Part shown: positions 46,146 through 57,757 of the stretch, in pieces
How the letters are laid out: each line of letters opens with the position of its first letter
How positions within the stretch are numbered: position 1 is the first letter of the stretch
Assembly (NCBI GenBank): GCA_964247055.1
Contig: OZ176052.1
Location: 6,200,001-6,264,000, forward strand
Source: Paragordius varius
Taxonomy: Eukaryota > Nematomorpha
Length of the DNA: 64,000 nucleotides
Reading direction: 5' to 3'
Position numbers and translations under genes: made by a program
Notes under the pieces: model-generated
What the model was told of the DNA's origin: nothing
The model's database searches: none
What the model saw: only the letters and a program-made list of their open reading frames with translations

Positions 46146-47276
46146 TTAACACTTGGATACAATAAATTCATTCCAGCCCTTCGATATTATGGTAGTTGTA
46201 AACCCCAGGCCTATTTAAAATTAAATAATTAATATGAAATGAATTAAAACTATGGATGAAATTTGCACTTATATACATTATGAACCAAAATATATATAAA
46301 AATTTATTCAAAAATACTTGATATTACTTATCTAAGGTAAAACCGAAAGGTAAAAATTTAGTCAACATGACATGTGTGCATTAGCTAAATTTAATAATAA
46401 TAATAAACCATTTTTTGTGTTTCTGTCAATGCTTAATGTAATTTAAATAAAAAATTAGCTTTAATCTTGTCTTTATAATCAAATAAACACGATATTTTTA
46501 AAAGATGTTGCAAAATAAAAATGGCGTCGAACTAGTTTGATATGGAACTTTTTTCTCTAATTAAATTTTATTTGGATATTTTGGCTTATTTAGATAATTT
46601 TTATTAGAATAGAAGCATAAATTTGAATTTGACTGTTTCTTACAGTGGTTTTTTCAAAAATATCAACTTTAATATAGTCTGTGGTATTAACACTTGGATA
46701 AAACACATTCATTTTTGTCCTTCGATTCAAATTAGGGTAGTTAAATACCCCAGGCCTGTTTAAAATAAAATTTTTAAAAAATATGGAAGGAATCGAAAGC
46801 TTGGCAAAATTTTGAACTTAACATTAATAAACCGAAATATATAAAAAAATTTTATTCAAAAATACTTGATATTACTTATTTTAAGCTAAAATCGAAAGGT
46901 AAAAATTTAGTCAACGTGACACGTGTGCAATGGTAAAATTGAAAAATAATATAAAATAAACCATTTTTCCATTTCTATCAATGTTAGATGTAATTTAAAT
47001 AAAATATTAGCTTTAATTTTACCCTAAAAATTAATGAAGATGATATTTTGCAAAAATTTTGTAAAATAAAAATGGCGTCGAAGTAGTTTGACATTGAACT
47101 TTTTTTCAAAACAAATTTTTATTTAGATATTTTGGCATATTTTTATTTTATTAGGTGAGAAGCATAATGAGGACTGTTTCTTTCAGTAGTTTTTTAAAAT
47201 AATTTAGTCTGGGGTATTTAGATAACCCATTTTGAATCGAAGTGTTAAGATAACCCAATTTGAATCGAAGTGTTAA
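46146..47276 (+). mobile_element. TTAA MITE copy 1, interrupted by copy 2
   Basis: Starts TTAACACTTGGAT and ends aatcgaagtgTTAA; interrupted near its right end by another member (46687-47248). Removing the insert leaves a normal right terminal repeat. TTAA targets are used by piggyBac and Kolobok families; no transposase is present to decide. Confidence 0.75.
46687..47248 (+). mobile_element. TTAA MITE copy 2, nested in copy 1
   Basis: 562 bases with ends TTAACACTTGGAT and aagtgTTAA, and the internal boxes ataccccaggcctgtttaaa and aatggcgtcgaagtagtttg. It is inserted at a TTAA inside the right terminal repeat of copy 1. Confidence 0.8.
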
Positions 47277-47450
47277 ATTTATTTTTCATGTAAAATCTTT
47301 TAATTTATTAGATAAATTCGATAGTAATTCTTTTAATTAGAATAAATGTATTGTTGAAAATTAATAAAATTAATAATAGGGTCTTTTAAAAAATATGCGA
47401 TAATGAAATTTATATAACACCCGGGTTCGAGTTGCATTGTGTGTGTGTTG

Positions 47451-48260
47451 CTACAGTCGAGGTCGACTTTTTGCAATATTGTAAATAAGACTTCTCCATA
47501 AATTTCGGTTTTTATTTTTAATGTTGAGTTCTCCCAAGGTTGTGTGGGTTTCTTGTTGAATATTGTACATCCACATTATCCATCTTCGGCCCCTTTTACG
47601 TGCACTACTAACTTTACCCAAAATCAAGGATTTTTCCAGTGGATTAGATCTCATAATGTGGCCAAAGTAGGATAGTTTGTTGTGGATGGACATTCCGAGC
47701 AATGACATGTCGGGATAATTGCATTGTTAGTAATTTTATCCGTCCATTTGCTAAAGTTTTCTACATATCCACGTTTTAAAGGAGTTAATTCACGGATAAT
47801 TATCCGTGTGTCGGATTTTTTTCAAAGTCCAACCTTCACACTCGTAGAGGAAAGTTGGAAAAACGATTGCATTTGTAAGTCGGATTTTCGTTTTTAAGCT
47901 GACATCATGGGATGCCCAAATTTTGTTATAATTATTTGCAGCCGTTTTGGCCATGGCTATCCTTCGTTTTATCTCGGGAATACAATTATCATCATCACGT
48001 ATTAGGCTCCCGAGGTATGTGTAACTTTTGACTGTTTAATAGAGTTTCCGTTAACAATTATTGTAGTGTTTGCAACTTTTGGGTTAATTTGTATGATCTT
48101 TGTTTTTGAAAGATTGATCTGAAGCCCATACTTTTGACACTCATCTACAAAATGTTGTAGTAAGAGAGTCAATGATTTTGGTTTGTCTACAAAGATAACG
48201 GTATCATCTGCATAGTGAATAGAAGTTAGATCAGAGCCAACCTGAAAGCCGAATCGGTTA
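47451..48260 (-). mobile_element. LINE fragment with YADD reverse-transcriptase box
   Basis: Minus strand: GFQVGSDLTSIHYADDTVIF (YADD codons at 48203-48214), then YGLQINLSKTKII, then after breaks NKLSYFGHIMRSNPLEKSL and GRRWIMWMYNIQQ. This is the RT palm and downstream C-terminal part of a LINE. 5'-truncated and with frame breaks, lying between MITE copies 2 and 3. Confidence 0.75.
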
Positions 48261-48419
48261 AGTAATATTTTTTATACTCCATACTAACGCTACTGCAAAC
48301 TTGGTTTTATTTTGATTATATTTTTTTCTAAATATTTTTTTTCCGGACACATCATCTCTTATTTTACTATCAGTTATAAATTTAAATATGCACTATGGAT
48401 ATATTTTTGATTTTTTTCT

Positions 48420-49010
48420 TTAACACTTGGATGCAACACACTCATTTTAGTCCTTCGATTTAAATTGGGGTAGTTGGATACCCCAGGCCTGTTTAAAATC
48501 AAATACTTTAAAAAGTATGGAAGCAATCAAAACCATTGCAAAATTTTGCACTAATATAACATTAATAAACCGAAATATATAAAAAATTTTATTCAAAAAT
48601 ACTTGATATTACTTATTTTGAGCTAAAACTGAAAGGTAAAAATTTAGTCAACGTGACATGTGTCAAATGGTAAAATTTAAAAATAATACAAAATAAACCG
48701 CTTTTTCTAATTTTATCAATGTTAAATCTAATTTATATTAAAAATTAGCCTAAGTTGTATCCTTAAAATTAAATCAAGACGATATTTTTCAAAAATTTTG
48801 TAAAATAAAAATGGCGTCGAAGTAGTTTGAGATGGAACTTTTTTTTTCAAAACTAAATTTTATCAAGATATTTTGGCATATTTATATAATTTCTATCAGG
48901 ATAGAAGCATAATTTTAAATTGGGACCGTTACCTTCAGTAGTATTTTAAAAATCCTAATTTAAATTTAGTCTGGGGTATTTAGATACCCCAATTTAAATC
49001 TAAGTGTTAA
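48420..49010 (+). mobile_element. TTAA MITE copy 3
   Basis: About 590 bases, same ends and inner boxes as copies 1 and 2, TTAA at both borders (48420-48423 and 49007-49010). The terminal repeats, about 60 bases, each contain a further small palindrome around ggggtatctaaatacccc. Confidence 0.8.
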
Positions 49011-50135
49011 TATTGTTTTCACAACATTTATTACAAATGAGATTTTCAGGCGTAAATCGTAAGACATTATTCATATTTTTTTGAATATTAAAATTTTAAA
49101 TACTTGTTAATGGACGATTTTATCATATTCAAATCATAAAATTTTTATATTCACTTGACAGATTAAATTTTTTTTATTAGATATGTTAATAATTTTTTTT
49201 GACACTCTAATATATTCAGTAATTTTATCGTTATCAATAAGCCAATGGACCATTAAAATGAAAATGTAATTTCCAATAGTAAATTCATAATCCCCTAGTC
49301 ACATATTTACACACTTTTTATGGATACTTATTACTTTTTTTAAAATGAATATTCATAAATTTGAAAAAAGGACATCACTAGTTTGTCTGCATAAATAAAC
49401 TAAGGATCAGATTATCCAAATATTGATAATTGGATTTACAAAAAATATATTCATTTATGGTTTTTTACAACATCTTTTAACTTTACACCACATATTTATA
49501 TGATATATAATTTATAAAATGCTATCCTAATAATTGCCTAAGATGAAAATGGCTTGATACCTACATTTTCCATCAACATATAATTTATGAGATCTATGTT
49601 TATTTATTAATTAATTATTTTCGGAAGATTCTTATTGGACTTACATACCAAAATTATATAAGTTTGAAGATAGAGATCCAACACTAATCCTTATTTGGTG
49701 ACAAATGATAGATAGCTATATATCTCTTTTATTTACACTCCATATATTTGGAAAAGTTCTCTTAATGTGCATTTTTAGATTAAATCTAAAAATATATACT
49801 TTTTTCTCCTAAAAAATTGCTAATGTTTAATGACACTATATATAAAAATAACCCTCTTGTAAACTTTCATTGGTGTTGTACATATATACAGGGTATAAAT
49901 TTTGGTGATCATTATATTTCAACCATATAAAATATATTCCTAAAAAATATTATTCTTTTTGTATAGACTGTTGGTTTATCCTTTGATTTTAAATATCGAT
50001 TGTGACTCTGCACACACACACTACATTAAATTGATCATATATTTATCATTTTTTGCAAAATATTGAAAACTACTTAAATCTAAAACCTTCCATATTAATT
50101 ATAACGAATTACATAAAAATATATCTGAGGGACAG
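49011..50135. other. Intergenic stretch before the EGF-LamG gene
   Basis: AT-rich, no supported gene. The promoter of the EGF-LamG gene should lie here; no clear motif is seen. Confidence 0.4.
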
Positions 50136-50288
50136 ATGCTTTTTTATGATAACTCTTTAACCGTAAGATCACTTGAAATTATTCTCATCGCATTACTCTT
50201 GTGCCAAGGTAAACCAACATTAATGGCCCCATTATCACAATCTAATTCGTATGGGATTTTTCCTGGTAACAAATAAATCTTTCATTTT

Positions 50289-50326
<38 letters not shown>

Positions 50327-53300
50327 TTATTTATTTATTTATGCATTTCTCTAAAAAATCAGTTTATAACTTATCTTATAAAAAACTAAAATTGGAGAAA
50401 TCATAATTGGCACACTTACCTCAGGCATATAATGCTGATATTATTTGTTCAGCTTCGATGATCAAAATCTGATATACTCACAAGCATAACGGTTGAACTC
50501 TTTCCATAAAACTCAATAAATGGATTACTGACAATTTTGCAGTTTATAATGATATATCGACAAATATTAATTTTTATTTTTTTTATAGGAACTTGTTTGA
50601 ACAATACAACTAACCTATGCAATCAAATATGTATGGAATTGACTCTAAAATCTTTTGAATGTAGCTGCTTTTTGGGGTTTCAGCTGGCAGCAAATGGATA
50701 TACGTGTTTTGAACCAGGTTAATTTTGGATGTTTAATATTTTATGTATATTATATTAATTAAAAATTTTAGAACGCGGTTAATTTGAGTAGGCGTTATGT
50801 AAATTTTCAATTTTGTTTCACTTACAAAATATTTTTTATTTAGATGATTACACAAGGCAATCGGATGCAGACAATATAAGGTATATTATGTTTACCTGGT
50901 TTCACAGAACAATAATCTTTTGGTAAATAAAACGATTTGAAGATAAATTTATTGTTTTGCAGAACGTGAATTTTTTATCCTAGATGCAATATTAAGAATT
51001 GAACTAAACATTATATAAATATATATCTATAAAATAATTTTAGGACCTAATATGATTTATTAACATGAGTCTCTATTATTAGTTTTTCGATAAAACATAA
51101 CAGAACCAATGTTTTGACGAATGAAACTTCCAAAAAGACAACAGAACAAAATGAATTCGCCACAAAGAAAACATTTGTGAAAACTGTCAAATATTGTCAT
51201 AATCAAAATTCTGGCACATTTTCACAAAGAAAAAAAATGCACAATCTCTATAATGGTAAATTTAGAATTTGTAAAAGTACCCACATAATAAATTCTGATC
51301 TATACGTACCGTTCACAGATTCAAACGCGATAAAGGAAAAAAATACAAATGCTGTGTTTCCAAATCAACCTAAAACATTTGCGGACAGAAATCAAGCGCA
51401 CCATAAAAAACCTTGCTACCCGTTGTTTAATTACAACATACAAAATGGTAATGAAATTGACTATAATAAAGATGGTAGTGAGAATAATCAAGGGAGGTCC
51501 ACATTAAATTTATCAGCTTTTGACAAAAGTTTGCTGGTTTCTTTACCAACCGTAAACCATGCAGCTATTGCGCAAAGGTCTACTTTTGCTAAAGAAAAAC
51601 TTATCTTCATACATAAAAACAACATAATAAATGATGCTAATAACAATAATGTCATATGTCCCCTGAGAACTATTGATATAATAGGTTTTCGATTTCATCC
51701 ACATTTTTTAATCTTATGACTTCTTTTTATGTGTAAAAATGATGTGTTTTTTGTCAAGTTTAATGAACGTTTTGAATAGCGTCCTATTATAGTGATGTTA
51801 GATAAATAATTATATTTTATGTGTACTCACTCTATAATGACAAGTTCGATAAATTGCAAATGCAAACCAAATATGGTGATGATATCACTTATTTACATTA
51901 ATAGATTTTGTTATGTAGTAATGGTAAAATAATTAAACTGAAAATATTAATTATAGCGAAGCAAAACCGTCTTTGTAACAAAAAAGTTTTTAATTAGAAC
52001 TATGCGGTTATGTTGATGTTTTGTCATTAATGTCCACGAATCAAGGTTTAATACAAACTATTATTTAAACCATCATTATTTTAAATTTATCTCTCTAATA
52101 TTTATTGTACTTTGCAGTTTTCATGAAAGTCAAGTTTTAGGGATCCTTTGATAATTGAAATTTCTACTTTTTCAGGAACAATTAGGCAATTATTATTTAG
52201 TTTGTGACCATAGTGGTTATAATGAATTAAATGAGTTATACAATATTCTGTATAAAGTATAAAGTAAATTCACGTTTTACAAGGTTACCATTTTAAAATT
52301 TAAGATAATTTTCTTTTTTTAAACCAATATTGTGGTTTATTAAACTTAATTGGGGCTAATATTTATTTATCATTTTAACTTACACACGTTAGATGAGAAC
52401 GATGATTGCTTTTGCCTAATGCCAAACAGTCATTTATTATATAAAAATAAACCGATTCTATCCAACACACACCAAGAGGATATAAATAAAGTGATAGAAT
52501 TGACTTTTGATTTGTATACAATATTCTCAAATGGTAATATAATGACCATTAATTTGATCAACAAACGAAAACGATGCTCAAACAATACACTTGACAACTT
52601 GAAATTTCGTAATATAGACGCAGATAATAATGATTTCCAAATATCCCTCCATATATTATTTCATCATAGAATATTAACCATTGATTTAACATCAACACCC
52701 AATCAATCTTATGCACATTCACAACTGTTTCGAGCTGGGTACATTTTTTGTCAACGTAAAACTTAAAAGATTTATGCATCTATCTATTGTTTATTTATAA
52801 ACCTACTGTGGTATACCCCCATATAATGAACCAAATCGTGACAAAAATACTTGTATACACCATAACCTAAAAATTAAATAAAGTATCCTTTTTTAAAATT
52901 TTTTTTGGGTGCATGATAAATTGATATAGGATAGTTAGTTTATGGGTCTGTTTTATAAAAATCACATCACAGGGCTCATTATAGGGGGATCTACTGTTAA
53001 TTAAAAATATTTATGGGTTTTATGAGTAAATTTCAAATAATTATAAATATAATCATTTAATTTCGGTAGGATAATTGAATTGGAAGAGAGACATTGGTAT
53101 AATGTTCATGTATGCATAGAAGTTGATGGTGCCTTATCAATATCACTAAAGAATCAAAGCTATTCATTTTTAAAAAAACAAATATTCAATATTTCCCGTT
53201 TCAACTGGGAATATCAAAAAATTAGTATTGGGTCATCAAATAATACAGGAATGGCAATGAGAATTCCAAGTTTTGTCGGATGTATAAAACAGGTTTTTTT

Positions 53301-56300
53301 CTAAATATATCGAAGCCAAAATATAAAAATTAAAACGGTTGCCTATCAGATAAATATTTATTGCACTTTAAAACCTTTATTTATAAAAAACGAATTTTTT
53401 ACTAAAATGGCTTATTTATCCATAATTTTTTTCCAAAATTTTTCCTCGCACGGTGTAATGTTATTAAACATACCATCTATAATTCAATTATAAGAGATCG
53501 GAGCTTAAAATTCGGTCATTACCATGTATAAAATATATTAAAATTTTCTTGAATATAAAAAAGCGATTCGTCATTACAAATCAAAATTACCAAATTAATA
53601 AGATTCATTCATATAACCATAAAATCGTTGAATTTTTATTAGATAAGTTGAATGTTTAAATTTTGACAATCTTTGTTTAAAGATAAAATTACGGAAACCA
53701 AATCGTTCCCAACATTCACCAATATGTTTCGCCACAAAACAAAGTTTACAAAATAAAAATGAGAATGGATTTATTTTATGGAAGCCTCGATGGATACCAC
53801 AAAAAAGGTATGCGCCATTTTTGTATTATGTTTTAACGTATGCTATATTATTAAATGTAGAAAATTTCGCAAAATTATAGGTAAGTATGGTTGGTTCTAA
53901 ACGTGAAGGTGATTGTCCAACTTAAATTTACAAAAATTGTAATTATACTGCCGTATGAATAAAATAAAAAAATGATTTATTAAAAGGTATTTGTAATCTA
54001 GATTTATATTTCTTCAAATTAATTAGCATTAAGGCCAGCGACAATATAAACTATGGCAGTATACATGTTTAGTTCTAAAATCCAAGGGTAAGAAAAATTT
54101 ATGGTGCCACATATATTTTATAACGATGGACGAAATGCTTGTTATAAAGAAATATAATTTTTTTTAGATCCGTTTCCATATATTTTTTTAGTTTTCAGAT
54201 AGACTAATAAATATGAATAAGGGTGAAATTAATATAAACTGCACCAATATTTTCTTATATAATTTTTTATTATCGAAAAAAGGCTTACATTGAATCATAT
54301 ATTTGAAAAAATAAAACTTTTTTGGAACCGTTTTTTGTTCGCAAAACGGTTTTAAAATAAACTTAGTTACACATATTTACATATATTTTTTTGTTGCAGC
54401 AAAAAAAATTATAATATAGTTTATGAGCATTGTATAAATCTTGTCGCAACAATTTAAAGTAATAAATATCCCCGATTTGAAAGCATAGAGCTATAAAATT
54501 GTACAGCTTATGGTTAAATTCAAAAAATGTTATATTTTTATCCAAAATAGAACTGAAACCTTGAAAACCATTGCAATAGATTTGTTCCATGTAGGCGGTA
54601 ACGGAATAATATTATCAATCACATCTCCTTCTGCCAAAAATAATGTAGAAAAATTAATGCTCATAATTTTATCCAAAAATCAAATAAAAATTATAACTGC
54701 AATCAACAACTATTACCATGTTGTCAAATTAAATACAAAATCGTTGGATCCCCACATTCACATGAAATTTAACATGTCAATTGAAACACGCTATCAAAAC
54801 AGGTAAAAGAATAATTTACTTTTACTGTAACACTTGTGAGCAAAAAAATTTTTAACGAAAAAATTTTTTTTTCATGAGATAGCTTATGACCAGCGTATTC
54901 ATTTGCCGCAAAAATTTATTTGTTGACAACCTAGTTTTTGAGATATTGAGAGAAAATCGAAATCGGGCAAAAAGTGAAAATTAAGGATAATTCAAAAAAA
55001 ATAATTAAATTTGAAATATTATGGTTTATTATCATTTTAGGAGATATTTTCAATATATAAATAGCCTAAAATCATAAGTTTGGGTTTTTATATAATTTCA
55101 GGTCAAAAGATGGCATTTTTCTTTTATCACATTTAAAAGACAAAATAAATTTAATGAAAATGAATTTTTTTAAATATATACTACCTAAACTCACTATTAA
55201 AATCTTAACATTCATATTTATTTAGTAAAATAAACTTCCATATCAAAATAAAACCAAAAATATTGTTTTTTATTTTTGCATTTTTTTGTCACTGGTTTAT
55301 CAGTGTAAAAAAAATTTATACTGTTTTAGTTTGGATTCTCACATGATTAGGAATTATTAAGTATATCATTTATGCACAATAGGATTGAAAATTAGTGGAA
55401 TATCAACCAACAAATTGTTCAAATCACAATACAAATATTAATTTGTCATAAAACAGACTTGTTACAGAAAATTGTAAGGAATGTTGGTTGATATTCCACT
55501 ACTTTTAAATTTTATAATTCCTAATCATGTGAGAATCCAAAATAAAACGGTATAAATTTTTTAATACACTCATAAACCAGATGACAAAATATGCAAAAAT
55601 AAAAACAATATTTTTGGTTTTATTTTGATATTGAAGTTTATTTTACTGAATAAAATATGATTGTTAAGATTTTAATAGTGATTTTAGGTAGTAAATAATT
55701 GAAAAAAATTTATTTTAATATAGTTTTATTAAATTTATTTTGTCTTTTAAGTGTGACAAAAGAAAAACGCCATCTTTTGACCTGAAATTTTATAGAAACC
55801 CAAACTATATGATTTTAGGCTATTTGTATATTGAAAATATCTCCTAAAATGAAAATAAACCATAATATTTCAAATTTTATCATTATTTTTTGAATTAACC
55901 TTATTTTTCACTTTTTGCCCGATTTCGATTTTCTCTCAATATCTCAAAAACTAGGTTGTCAACAAATAAAAATCTTTGCGGCAAAAGAATACGCTGTTCA
56001 TAAGCTATCTCATGAAAAAAAATTTTTTCGTTAAATCAAACTGACCCTCTTTTTTGCACACAGTGTAATACTAATATTTGGCATAAAGCGTTAATATATA
56101 TATATATATATATATATATTAAATGTGATTCAGCTTGAAACACAAAACAACCGTTCAACTAAATGGTGATATGTTTGAAATGACAACCATCCCTGAGTTT
56201 GACTTAAATAACGTTATTATCTCGGGTATGTTTTATACAACGAAACCTGTTAGCCAACTTTTTTGTGAGTTGACCGTTTTTTACCCTTTTGTCCGTATTG

Positions 56301-57484
56301 AACCTTTGTGACTTTTGTTTAACCATTAATAAAAACCAAATTGATTTTTAACAACTTATTTCATCATCATAAAGGGTAGGATGGCGGATTCGGAGTTTTC
56401 GCACCAAGTAATTCATAATGTATATACTTCGTGGTAATCTGAGGCGATTTTTTACGTAACACATGCCCTTGTGTACAACTAATGATTTTACAAATCATTA
56501 GAAACTGGCCTTTGTCGTTAGCGCATTTTCATTCCCCAGCCAACACCGTGGGGAGATGGCAATAGGACTTTGTATATATTTTATTTTGACATATTAGACA
56601 CTTTTAAAAAAACAGATGTGCAAATGATTAAAAGGATAAAATTGATTTTTAATATAATATATGTCATTAGAATTTTAAACATTTTAGTAAATATTTAATT
56701 ATCCCTCAAAAAATATAATTTCAAAAGTCTACACATTTTTAGCGTTTTTTCCCCATTTTTTCCGCACAAAAAACTTCGTTTTTTAAATAATAACTAGCGA
56801 GGCCAAGAATTTTCAAAAACATGATTTTTTGTAAAAAAAATTTGTGCGGTCCCGTAAACCTCACAAAAAGAGAGTTGTCTCTATATACATATTTGAACAT
56901 GCCTTCAGTTAACCCTTTATGATATTTGTTAAGATGGAAAAATAGAGTGAACATATTTATCGAAAAAGATAAACAGCAGGACACTTATTATAACCAAACA
57001 AATAAAAAATGAAAGATTATCTTATAATATTTTTCTAATGATACATCCTGATATTAGTCAAATTTATTATGTAGAAATTAAAACGATTAATTAAAATAAA
57101 TACCATCTTAATAATATTTTTAAGCACTGCAGAGTCGTTAGGGCGCTCGACTGATGCTCTATGCTCATGATGTTGGCCACAACAAACCCAAATTTTCCAT
57201 CATCGCTGTCAGCCCTGAGCACTCTAGTGCTTATAGCTTTCATGAGTTCTTAATGCAATATAAGTTCCCATTTAGAAACAATAAAAAAAGAACCATAAAA
57301 AGTATATTTTTATTTTTAACTTATAGGTGGTCACATCAAAGACATGAAGAGCAATGATATTTATATAAAGAAATTCGGTTCAAAATATCCACACCAAATT
57401 TACGCAATCAATGACTTTAAAGGATGCATTACAAAATTAAATGTCAACAATATCGAATTGATCCCGTCAAATAATATTTTTTAA
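50136..57484 (+). CDS. Secreted EGF plus two laminin-G domain protein, Gas6/Protein S-like
   Basis: Complete gene in nine exons: 50136-50208, 50589-50717, 50844-50880, 51104-51684, 52393-52738, 53070-53292, 54507-54802, 56134-56225, 57327-57484. Total 1,935 bases, 644 residues, all phases matching. Exon 1 gives a start and hydrophobic signal peptide (SLEIILIALLLCQG). Residues about 25-67 are one EGF domain with six cysteines (CLNNTTNLCNQIC, FECSCFLGFQL, GYTC). Residues 68-273 are an unrecognised, Asn/Lys-rich linker. Laminin-G 1 spans about 274-463 (WYNVHVCIEVDG, SIGSSN, FVGCIKQ) and laminin-G 2 about 464-644 (GNGIILSI, LMLIILSKNQIKII, FKGCITKLNVNNIEL). EGF followed by two LamG at the C-terminus is the Gas6/Protein S/SHBG layout, but there is no GLA domain and only one EGF, so receptor binding cannot be assumed. 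It probably acts outside the cell. Confidence 0.8.
54831..56065. mobile_element. Long palindromic CACT-ended element in LamG intron
   Basis: Arms of nearly 600 bases, 54831-55425 and 55480-56065, are reverse complements throughout (attcctaatcatgtgagaat on one side, its complement on the other). Ends CACTTGTGAGCAAAAAA and, reversed, CACTGTGTGCAAAAAAG, with TAA on both sides. No transposase. A foldback-type member of the CACT-ended elements. Confidence 0.75.
57124..57200 (+). repeat. tRNA-like SINE or tRNA relic
   Basis: gcagagtcgttagggcgctc is close to a tRNA A-box region, followed by an anticodon-arm-like gactgatgctc. The B box is not convincing, so a tRNA-derived SINE relic is likelier than a functional tRNA. 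It lies in the last intron of the EGF-LamG gene. Confidence 0.3.
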
Positions 57485-57513
57485 GATATATCGTAAAAAA
57501 AATGTATAGTTTA

Positions 57514-57519
57514 AATAAA
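57514..57519 (+). terminator. Polyadenylation signal of the EGF-LamG gene
   Basis: AATAAA 30 bases past the stop codon at 57484. The next gene (DHCR24-like) converges from the other strand, with its stop at 57758. Confidence 0.5.
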
Positions 57520-57757
57520 ATATCCGCTCAATCCTAATAAGCAAATAATAAAATGTAATAAGCCCTGTTGTATATATGATCAATGTAAATGTACAATAAT
57601 ATTAAATTTATTAATAAGTGATCAATAAAAAACCTTGTAAAAAATTGAGATTGACTCGATTAAATTAGAGGAGAAATGGTGAGCGCTAGAGATATTTCAA
57701 CAAATAAATTATATTTATAAAAATATTAATGACAATTTCTTTCCAAAACATCTCAAT

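Noticed and set aside
56380-56580. Less AT-rich block in the last long LamG intron, considered as an exon
   Set aside because: No open frame of useful length in phase; the exons at 56225 and 57327 already join in frame.
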